A stretch of DNA of 37,587 nt from UBA11164 sp002420085 (GTDB lineage Bacteria; Pseudomonadota; Gammaproteobacteria; Xanthomonadales; Xanthomonadaceae): the NCBI GenBank assembly GCA_031976395.1, contig DALYLJ010000009.1, positions 1 to 37,587 on the forward strand. Direction: 5' to 3'. The notes beneath the pieces are model-generated. The model was not told where the DNA came from, did not search any database, and saw nothing but the letters and a program-made list of their open reading frames with translations. Below are positions 1-5,651 of this stretch, piece by piece; within the stretch, counting starts at the first letter, position 1; each line of letters opens with the position of its first letter. The position numbers were made by a program, and so were the translations under genes.

Positions 1-555
1 GTGGCCGGGCGGTCGCAACTCAAGGCCCAGAGCATCGTCGATGAGATCGCGGCCTTTGGCCAGGAGTTTCGGTTGACCTCGAATCTGCCGCTCGATCCGA
101 CTTACCGTGGCTGGCTGATCGATCTGGTCTCGCCGGTGCGCGGCTTCGAGAGCGAGCGGGTGGTCTCGGATCCGGTGCTGCGGGCGGGCCGAGTGATCTT
201 CACGACCCTGATTCCGGACCCGGATCCCTGCGAGGCCGGCGGTTCGAGTTGGCTGATGGAACTGGAAACCTTCAGCGGTGGCCGTCCGGGTGGACCAGTG
301 CTCGACATCAATGGCGACGGCAAGGTCGATGCCCAGGATCTGATCGGGGTGACCGATCCGGTGACCGGCGATCAGGAGGGTGTGCCGCCCAGCGGTCGGC
401 GTTCCGAAGTCGGCATCGTTCCGACCCCGTCGATCGTCGAAGGCCCCAACATCGAGCACAAGATCACCAGTGGTACCACCGGTGGTCTGGAGTCGGTGGG
501 CGAGAGTTCGGCCAATCCGCGTGGTCGCCAGTCCTGGCGGCAGCGCTGGCCATGA
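1..555 (+). CDS. pilY1: PilY1-like type IV pilus assembly protein, C-terminal part (5' end outside window)
   Basis: The reading frame is open from the first base, so only the last 184 or so codons are seen and the true start lies upstream. The segment with ERVVSDPVL, GRVIFTTLIP, DPC and SSWLMEL (residues 52-88) matches the end of the PilY1 beta-propeller. It is followed by an EF-hand-like calcium loop, DINGDGKVD (102-110), with D102, N104, D106 and D110 as likely ligands. PilY1 is a pilus-tip or export-priming factor that controls extension, adhesion and surface sensing; calcium release is linked to retraction in Pseudomonas. A PilE-like pilin follows directly, the usual end of the fimU-pilV-pilW-pilX-pilY1-pilE cluster. 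The last 70 residues are low-complexity and not conserved in the family as far as I can recognise. Confidence 0.87.
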   Translation: MAGRSQLKAQSIVDEIAAFGQEFRLTSNLPLDPTYRGWLIDLVSPVRGFESERVVSDPVLRAGRVIFTTLIPDPDPCEAGGSSWLMELETFSGGRPGGPVLDINGDGKVDAQDLIGVTDPVTGDQEGVPPSGRRSEVGIVPTPSIVEGPNIEHKITSGTTGGLESVGESSANPRGRQSWRQRWP

Positions 556-590
556 GCACCGAACACGTTCGATCGCACGGGAGACACGCC

Positions 591-1043
591 ATGGCAACAC
601 GTTCCGCAATCGGTGCCGGTCGGTCTGTGCCCAGGCGCAGATCGGATCGCGGTTTCACCCTGATCGAGTTGATGATCGTCGTGGTCATCGTCGCGGTGCT
701 GGTTTCGGTGGCCTTGCCCGCTTACCGTGAGCAGGTGGTCAAGACCCGCCGCGCCGAGGGCAAGGCCCTGTTGGCCGATGTCGCCCAACGCATGGAGCGC
801 TGCTTCACGCGCTTCAATGCCTACAACAATCCGACCTGTGTCGCAGCCGGCACGAATATCGATTCCGAGAATGGCTGGTATCAGGTCACTTTGGATGCGG
901 TGGCGGCGACCAGTTTCAGTCTGGCCGCCACACCGCAGGGGCACCAGGCGACCGACGACGACCGATGCGGAAAACTCTCGCTGACCAATACCGGCGTCAA
1001 GGGGCACTCGATCACGCCACCGGCCGGTTACGCCTGCTGGTGA
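591..1043 (+). CDS. pilE: PilE-like type IV pilin (150 aa prepilin)
   Basis: A class III signal is clear: basic leader, then G21|FTLIE with Glu at mature position 5, then a 20-residue hydrophobic helix. This is the substrate of PilD prepilin peptidase. The C-terminal Cys126/Cys149 pair would close the pilin D-loop; Cys71 and Cys83 may form a second disulfide. I chose ATG 591 because GGGAGA at 579-584 lies 6 nt upstream. That gives a 21-residue leader, long for type IVa pilins; GTG 627 would give 9 residues but has poor ribosome-binding sequence. ATG 552, overlapping the pilY1 stop as ATGA, is a third option. Most likely a minor or structural pilin incorporated with PilY1. Confidence 0.9.
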   Translation: MATRSAIGAGRSVPRRRSDRGFTLIELMIVVVIVAVLVSVALPAYREQVVKTRRAEGKALLADVAQRMERCFTRFNAYNNPTCVAAGTNIDSENGWYQVTLDAVAATSFSLAATPQGHQATDDDRCGKLSLTNTGVKGHSITPPAGYACW

Positions 1044-1422
1044 GGCCGTTGCCGAACGGCGCTGACTGAGAGGAGAAGTGCTGGTCGATCTGCCCGAAAA
1101 ACGAGCCTTCCATGGCTCGGACACGGGGTTGCACAGGGAGAGTGTGCCAATCATGCGCGGCACAGCGCGGGGTTTGCCGAACCTGTCGTGCTGAGACGAC
1201 ACCCTTGGGGGGCGGCCGACCCGCGCGGCAGGGGAAGCGTGCGGGCCAGTCAAGGTGTCGTCAGGAAACCTGCTGTCTGAACATCTGCTTCAGGGAGCGT
1301 GCCTCAACCAACGGTCGACGGAATGAAGCATGCCAGGCTCGGTGTGCAGGGCTTGTGCAGAGACCGTGTAGACCCGGTAAACACGACGCCAGCGGATGCC
1401 ATCGGTGGTACGACATCGATCG
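1044..1422. other. Gene-free stretch rich in possible RNA hairpins
   Basis: No coding sequence is convincing here. Perfect inverted repeats are: GCCGTT/AACGGC (1045-1050, 1055-1060) right after the pilE stop; CGAGCC/GGCTCG (1102-1107, 1114-1119); TGTCGT/ACGACA (1184-1189, 1196-1201). The segment 1195-1207 can also pair with 1251-1262 (12 bp, one bulge), which competes with the third hairpin. No U-tract follows the first stem, so it is at best a weak pilE terminator. It could be a pilE 3' UTR or a small RNA. A 38-codon frame from GTG 1078 has AGGAG only 2 nt upstream and is not called. Confidence 0.4.
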
Positions 1423-1487
1423 CCGAATCCGGGTACCGAATCCGGGTGCCGGATCCGGGTGCCGGATCAGGTCGCCGGTGCCGGTCG
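1423..1487. repeat. Five tandem copies of a 13-bp unit
   Basis: Units run 1423-1435, 1436-1448, 1449-1461, 1462-1474 and 1475-1487. The first is CCGAATCCGGGTA; the next two differ by one or two bases and the last two are more diverged. The array lies between pilE and the convergent glycine-zipper lipoprotein gene, and ends about 50 bp before that gene's stop. The period of 13 is not a multiple of three, and no frame here looks coding. Confidence 0.85.
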
Positions 1488-1536
1488 GCGGTGCTGACTC
1501 TGCATGGCACGGACCATCCGGTGGGATCGGTGTCGG

Positions 1537-1986
1537 TCAGCGGAGTTCGTGAACCTTGCCGTTGCGGAGTTCGATGTAGGTGCCTTCCCGGATTGTGCCG
1601 ATGTCGCGCTGATTGATCACGATGCGTTCGCCATCGTCCATCCGGATGAACAGGTCGTAGCTCGGACCGGCGTTCTGGTTCTTCTCGATCTGATCGCCGG
1701 CCACGGCACCGCCGATCGCGCCGACTGCGGTTGCCGCGCGGCGACCGTCCCCGCTGCCGATCTGATTGCCGATCACGCCACCGATGATGCCGCCGAGCAC
1801 GGCTCCGGCTCCCGACGAACGGCGCTCGCCGCGAACCACTTTGATCCGCTCGACCGTGCCGCAGTCGTAGCAGCGGGCATGGCGGCCGTCATAGCCTCGG
1901 TCGTAATCGCGATAGCCACCGGATGTGCTGGCGCAGGCAGCCAGGATCAGGGTTGAGAGCAGAACGGACACGAGACGAATCGACAT
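1537..1986 (-). CDS. Glycine-zipper 2TM outer-membrane lipoprotein
   Basis: 149 aa. A lipoprotein signal ends in LAAC, so Cys18 is the predicted lipidated residue after signal peptidase II cleavage. A C39-x-x-C42 pair precedes the glycine zipper (about 59-100, repeated Gly every fourth residue, including GGIIGGVIGNQIG), a motif that packs two membrane helices. The C-terminal 40 residues (DLFIRMDDGERIVINQ...) form the small beta domain seen in SlyB/17-kDa-antigen relatives. Start ATG 1986 is supported by AGGA about 10 nt upstream; a longer frame to 2076 adds a non-signal-like basic stretch. Such proteins are linked to outer-membrane integrity, but the exact role here is unknown. Convergent with pilE. 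Confidence 0.82.
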   Translation of the reverse strand: MSIRLVSVLLSTLILAACASTSGGYRDYDRGYDGRHARCYDCGTVERIKVVRGERRSSGAGAVLGGIIGGVIGNQIGSGDGRRAATAVGAIGGAVAGDQIEKNQNAGPSYDLFIRMDDGERIVINQRDIGTIREGTYIELRNGKVHELR

Positions 1987-2208
1987 GGCAGGATCCTGAT
2001 GCGGTAGGTCGGGCGGAGCGTCGTGATGACGCTCATGTCTGCGCTGTACGGCCGAGCGCCGCAGCGTGGGCTTCATGCTCGACCAATGCGGCTGAATCGG
2101 TTCGCAACGGCGATGCCGTCGTTTTGCGGCCGTTCAAGCGGCGCGCGCCGATCTCGACGCCGGTGGCGCGGGTGGCGGATGCGAATGACTTCTTCCGGGA
2201 TGCCGGGA
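1987..2208. other. Intergenic, no recognised element
   Basis: This stretch lies between the start of the glycine-zipper lipoprotein gene and the stop of the cytochrome gene, both on the minus strand. It should carry the lipoprotein promoter, but I cannot point to convincing -35/-10 boxes. Short open frames on both strands lack protein-like character and ribosome-binding sites. Confidence 0.4.
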
Positions 2209-2604
2209 TCAGCGGAAATCGCGATGACAGAAGTCGCAGCGCTGTTTCAGGTCGCCGAGCACCTGCTGGAATGCGGCGCAATTGCCGGGCGGCTCGGCCA
2301 GGGCGGTGTCCAGGGTGTTCCGGTAGTCGCCGATGTACTGGTGCATGAGGGCATCGTCGAGACTCGGCAACAGGGCGGCCTCGAATTCTTCGGCCAGGCC
2401 GCGCAAGGCCCGCAGGCGTGCCTGGGCGACCTCGGCGCGGCAGGCACCGGAGGCCAACTCGGCCCGCAGGCTGCGCACCTGGTGACCGGTCACCGTCATC
2501 ACGCCATCGACCAGGGGCGTGCCCTGCCTGAGTGCATTGATGGCCATCAGGGTGGCCAGGCTGCCGATGATCAGTCCGAGCAGTATCAGCAAGGCAGCGC
2601 GCAT
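2209..2604 (-). CDS. Membrane-anchored c-type cytochrome, cytochrome c'/c556-like
   Basis: 131 aa. An uncleaved N-terminal membrane helix (about 3-22, RAALLILLGLIIGSLATLM) is followed by a helical domain whose end carries C-D-F-C-H, a CxxCH haem-attachment motif, then RDFR. A haem motif close to the C-terminus after four predicted helices is the layout of cytochromes c' and c556; the family assignment is inferred from this. The product would be periplasmic, tethered to the inner membrane and matured by the Ccm system. The ATG at 2604 starts the membrane helix directly; upstream residues in frame run into the tcdA promoter region. It is divergent from tcdA with 147 bp between starts. Confidence 0.75.
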   Translation of the reverse strand: MRAALLILLGLIIGSLATLMAINALRQGTPLVDGVMTVTGHQVRSLRAELASGACRAEVAQARLRALRGLAEEFEAALLPSLDDALMHQYIGDYRNTLDTALAEPPGNCAAFQQVLGDLKQRCDFCHRDFR

Positions 2605-2739
2605 CTGTGCATTTCCATGGAGGGTGGTCTGGCTGGCGGGTGGAGCGGTGCCGGGCGTGCCGGGCGTGTCGGACGTGCGGCGAGCGGGCGTCAGTTTAAC
2701 CGGTGTGATCGTGTCCGTTCGATCCCGCAGTCGGCGCCG

Positions 2740-2745
2740 TACAAT
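2740..2745 (+). promoter_or_regulatory. Candidate -10 box (TACAAT) placed for a leaderless tcdA transcript
   Basis: TACAAT differs from TATAAT at one position. Counting 7 nt from its last base reaches 2752, the A of the tcdA start codon. No ribosome-binding site lies between. No strong -35 is visible. Similar boxes precede cmk and moeB. Confidence 0.5.
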
Positions 2746-2751
2746 GCCGCG

Positions 2752-3540
2752 ATGAAGGATTCCGTGCGACAGCGTTTCGGTGGCATCGATCGACTCTACG
2801 GGACCGGCGCACTGGATCGGCTGTGGCGTCGGCATGTCTGTGTGATCGGCCTGGGAGGGGTCGGTTCGTGGCTGGTCGAAGCGCTGGTCCGCAGCGGCAT
2901 CGGTGGTCTGACCCTGATCGATGGCGACGACATCTGCCTGAGCAACAGCAACCGGCAACTGCATGCCCTGGACGGCCAGTTCGGACGCAGCAAGGTCGAG
3001 GTGATGGCCGAGCGTTGCCGGGCGATCAACCCCGATCTCGATTGCCGTGCGGTTGCCGAATTCCTGACCCCTGCGACCCTCGACGATCGGCTCGATGGCG
3101 ATTGCGATCTGGTCATCGATGCCTGCGATGCCTTTCGGGTCAAGGTCGAGACGATCGCCCATTGCCGACGCCGCAAACGTCGGATCATCACCATTGGCGC
3201 TGCTGGTGGGCGCAGTGATCCGACCCAGATCCGGGTACGGGATCTGTCGCGCACCGAGCACGATGCCATGCTTGCCCTGATCCGCAAGAAGCTGCGCGCG
3301 GAGTTCGGATTTCCCCGCAATCGTGACCGTTACTTCGGCGTGCCGGCGGTGTACTCGCTGGAGAACGTGATCTATCCGCAGGCCGACGGCAGTGTCTGCG
3401 GCCAACGGCCGAGCCAGATCGCCGATGCCGGGCTCAAGTTGGATTGCGGCCAGGGTCTGGGCGCGGCGACCCACGTGACCGGAGCCTTTGCTTTTGCGGC
3501 GGTCGGCAAGGCGTTGCCCTTGCTGCTCGCCGATCCGTGA
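2752..3540 (+). CDS. tcdA: tRNA threonylcarbamoyladenosine dehydratase TcdA (CsdL/YgdL)
   Basis: 262 aa, normal family length. It activates the carboxyl of t6A37 in tRNA with ATP and cyclises it to ct6A, improving decoding of ANN codons. It belongs to the E1-like ThiF/MoeB superfamily: the nucleotide-binding GLGGVGS is at 33-39, the acidic IDGDD strand at 56-60 and SNSNRQ at 64-69. FPRNRDRYFGVPAVYSLE and the C-terminal GAATHVTGAFA segment are typical of YgdL rather than of MoeB; it lacks the MoeB zinc CxxC pairs and the NCAEAGV active-site segment. ATG 2752 fits the family N-terminus (RFGGIDRLYG). Convergent with the TatD-family gene, stops 10 bp apart. Confidence 0.93.
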   Translation: MKDSVRQRFGGIDRLYGTGALDRLWRRHVCVIGLGGVGSWLVEALVRSGIGGLTLIDGDDICLSNSNRQLHALDGQFGRSKVEVMAERCRAINPDLDCRAVAEFLTPATLDDRLDGDCDLVIDACDAFRVKVETIAHCRRRKRRIITIGAAGGRSDPTQIRVRDLSRTEHDAMLALIRKKLRAEFGFPRNRDRYFGVPAVYSLENVIYPQADGSVCGQRPSQIADAGLKLDCGQGLGAATHVTGAFAFAAVGKALPLLLADP

Positions 3541-3550
3541 TCGGTCGCTG

Positions 3551-4351
3551 TCAGATGATCGGGTCGGTCGCGCTCACGGCGACCGACGACAGCGGCAGCC
3601 GGAACAGAGCGATGGCATTCGCGCTGATCGCCTGCGCCAGTTCGGTCTCGGGCATCCCCCGCAGGGCTGCGACTTCCGAGACGATCCGCCCGAGCCGTGC
3701 CGGTTCGTTGCGTTGCCCCCGGTGCTCGATGTCCGGTTGATCCGGGGCGTCGGTTTCCAGCAGCAGTCGCTCGATCGGCACGTTGGCGACCAGATTCCTC
3801 AAGCGATTGGCGCGCGGATAGGTGACCGGACCGCCGATGCCGATCAGGAAGCCGATCGCTGCCAGTTGCCGTGCCTGCTCCGGGCTGCCGGAAAAGCTGT
3901 GGATGACGCCGCGCAGGCCAGGGATCCGCCGCAGACAGGCGACGGTCTCCTCGACCGCGCGCCGAGCGTGAATGATGACCGGCAGGTCGAATGCCTTGGC
4001 CAGTTCGAGCTGCCGCAGGAAGTACCGTCGTTGCAGGCTGGGATCGAGTCCCGGAACGAACAGATCGAGTCCGCACTCGCCGACCGCGACGGCGTCGCCA
4101 TCGGCCAACCAAGTTTCGAGCCGGTCGAGATGCTCGGGGCGATGCCGATCGAGATACATCGGATGCAGGCCATAGGCCGGGAACAGATCGGGCTGACCGG
4201 CACACAGCCGACGCAGGCCGGCCCAGGCATCGGCCTCGACCGCCGGCAGCACCTGTGCCCGAACGCCGACCGCCCGTGCCCGTGCCAGGACGGCATCACG
4301 GTCGGCATCGAATTCCGGGGCATCCAGGTGGCAGTGGCTGTCGATCAGCAT
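3551..4351 (-). CDS. TatD-family metal-dependent hydrolase (YjjV type)
   Basis: 266 aa, full-length amidohydrolase-fold TIM barrel. Metal ligands can be placed: H6 and H8 in DSHCHLD, E92 in GECGLD, H128 in IIHAR, H151 in HSFSG and D201 in LETDAPD. Characterised TatD enzymes act as metal-dependent 3'-5' exo- or endonucleases in DNA and RNA quality control; despite the name they are not part of Tat export. The GLHP, GLDLF and IGIGGPVTYPRA segments resemble the YjjV subgroup more than TatD itself. It lies 12 bp downstream of the DUF6116 gene on the same strand and is probably co-transcribed with it. Confidence 0.9.
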   Translation of the reverse strand: MLIDSHCHLDAPEFDADRDAVLARARAVGVRAQVLPAVEADAWAGLRRLCAGQPDLFPAYGLHPMYLDRHRPEHLDRLETWLADGDAVAVGECGLDLFVPGLDPSLQRRYFLRQLELAKAFDLPVIIHARRAVEETVACLRRIPGLRGVIHSFSGSPEQARQLAAIGFLIGIGGPVTYPRANRLRNLVANVPIERLLLETDAPDQPDIEHRGQRNEPARLGRIVSEVAALRGMPETELAQAISANAIALFRLPLSSVAVSATDPII

Positions 4352-4363
4352 GGTCGGTGCGGC

Positions 4364-4609
4364 TCATTCCCGGCTGCTGCGGGTCAGCGTGGCGCTGGGC
4401 GGATCCGGGGCGTCGGGCGCGGGTGTGCGGCGATCGCGCAAGTTGCCGATCAGGAGCGCGAACAGGCCGAGCAGGATCTCATCGATGAATGGCAACGGGT
4501 CCGGCACCAGCAGGTTCAGCACGAACAGACCGATGGTCAGCACGAACAGGATCGGGAAGCGCAGCCGTCCGGCGAAGCGCAGGACCAGGGCATTGATGGG
4601 ATTTTTCAC
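4364..4609 (-). CDS. Small membrane protein, DUF6116 family
   Basis: 81 aa from GTG 4609. The core is RFAGRLRFPILFVL, a hydrophobic helix, DPLPFIDEILLGLFALLIGNLR, and a short polar tail. That spacing of two membrane segments around PLPFIDE matches the DUF6116 proteins common in Xanthomonadales. Function is unknown. The GTG start is chosen because GGAG lies 8 nt upstream; ATG 4651 would add 14 residues not seen in relatives and lacks such a site. It precedes the TatD-family gene by 12 bp. Confidence 0.72.
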   Translation of the reverse strand: MKNPINALVLRFAGRLRFPILFVLTIGLFVLNLLVPDPLPFIDEILLGLFALLIGNLRDRRTPAPDAPDPPSATLTRSSRE

Positions 4610-4736
4610 GCGATGGACTCCGGTGGGGTGGCGCTGGCGCGGGCCGGGCAAGCCTGGGGTCGGTGCGGGTGGTGGTCGTCATCATGGTAAGTCAGGTCGG
4701 TCGTCCGGCTGAACGAAACCCGGCTGCCGGTCGCCG

Positions 4737-4776
4737 CATTCATTGCCGAACCGGTCGCGAGGGCGTTCAATGAATG
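4737..4776. promoter_or_regulatory. Perfect 9-bp inverted repeat upstream of a glycine-zipper gene
   Basis: CATTCATTG (4737-4745) and CAATGAATG (4768-4776) are exact reverse complements separated by 22 bp. They end 25 bp before ATG 4802, in the region shared with the divergent DUF6116 gene. They may be an operator or a 5'-UTR hairpin. The role is inferred from position only. Confidence 0.4.
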
Positions 4777-4801
4777 ACTCCACCGCTGCGAGGAGCGTCA
4801 A

Positions 4802-5491
4802 ATGAACAAGACCTTGGTCACTGCTATTGCCGCCGCTGTCGTCGGTGGTGCTGCCGTTGCCGCCTACCAGGCCCTGCCCGAGCGCGAGTACGCCGAGATC
4901 GTCGCGGTCGAGCCGCTCACCGAAATGGTTCGCTTGTCAGGCCAGGTGATCGATGTCCGACCGATCACCGAAACCCAGAGCGGGCCACGCGAAGTCTGTG
5001 AAGAGCGTCCTGTCGAATACACCGAGCAGCCGAAAGACCCCAATCGCATCGCCGGCACCGCCATCGGTGCGGTGGTCGGCGGTCTGATCGGCAACCAGAT
5101 CGGCGGTGGCAGCGGCAAGAAGATCGCCACGGTGGCCGGTGCCGCCGGTGGTGCCTATGCCGGCCGCAAGATCCAGGGCAATCGCCAGGAGGCCAATGCC
5201 GAGACCGTCACCCGGATGGAGACCGTCTGCGAAACCATCACCGAGACCCGTGAGGAGATCGTCGGCTACGACGTGACCTACCAGGCCGACGGTCAGACCG
5301 GCACCCGCCGCACCAGCAAGCAGCCCGGTGCCACGATCTCGCTTGGTCAGCGCGAGCAGGTGATCGGGTATGACGTGACCTATCGCTTCCGTGATCAAGT
5401 CGCGACCGTCCGTTCCGAAACCGATCCGGGCGCGCCGGGCACTCGCGTGCCGGTCGAGGACGGCGTGGTCAAGCTGGAACACGGCGGCTGA
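4802..5491 (+). CDS. Glycine-zipper 2TM domain protein with duplicated C-terminal motif
   Basis: 229 aa. An N-terminal hydrophobic segment (5-24) is a signal or anchor without a lipobox. A linker containing CEERPVEYTE leads to a glycine zipper at about 84-124 (GTAIGAVVGGLIGNQIG...GAAGGAYAG). The C-terminal part has the same motif twice: VGYDVTY at 154-160 and IGYDVTY at 188-194, the latter followed by RFRDQ, suggesting an internal duplication of a small beta unit. Cys66 and Cys143 could form a disulfide. ATG 4802 has GAGGAG about 8 nt upstream. Likely a cell-envelope protein of the Rickettsia 17-kDa-antigen superfamily; the specific job is unknown. Confidence 0.8.
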   Translation: MNKTLVTAIAAAVVGGAAVAAYQALPEREYAEIVAVEPLTEMVRLSGQVIDVRPITETQSGPREVCEERPVEYTEQPKDPNRIAGTAIGAVVGGLIGNQIGGGSGKKIATVAGAAGGAYAGRKIQGNRQEANAETVTRMETVCETITETREEIVGYDVTYQADGQTGTRRTSKQPGATISLGQREQVIGYDVTYRFRDQVATVRSETDPGAPGTRVPVEDGVVKLEHGG

Positions 5492-5500
5492 GCACTGATT

Positions 5501-5536
5501 CGCCCAACGATCGGGCTGCGATCCGATCGTTGGGCG
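5501..5536 (+). terminator. Strong hairpin after the glycine-zipper gene, no U-tract
   Basis: CGCCCAACGATCGG (5501-5514) pairs perfectly with 5523-5536 around an 8-nt loop. It begins 10 bp after the stop codon. It is followed by GGGCCG, not T residues, so termination strength is uncertain; it may also protect the 3' end of the mRNA. Confidence 0.6.
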
Positions 5537-5651
5537 GGGCCGTGCTCGCTGGTCGCATGGCTTGATCCCGACCGGCGAGTGCATCCTGATGCCGGAAATC
5601 CATACGCTGGGGTATGCTTTGCTCTGACCCTCGTCGATCGCCTGTCCAGCC

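Noticed and set aside
1078..1194. 38-codon frame from GTG 1078 behind an AGGAG sequence
   Set aside because: Ribosome-binding spacing is only 2 nt, the product is not recognised, and the segment is better explained as hairpin-rich non-coding DNA.
1425..1487. Tandem 13-mers as possible replication-origin iterons
   Set aside because: Five short GC-rich units without an AT-rich region, DnaA boxes or a replication gene nearby; a chromosome-type setting makes an origin unlikely.
2705..2745. tRNA-like T-loop sequence GTTCGATCCC near 2717
   Set aside because: Flanking bases do not pair into a T-stem and no acceptor or anticodon arm can be drawn.
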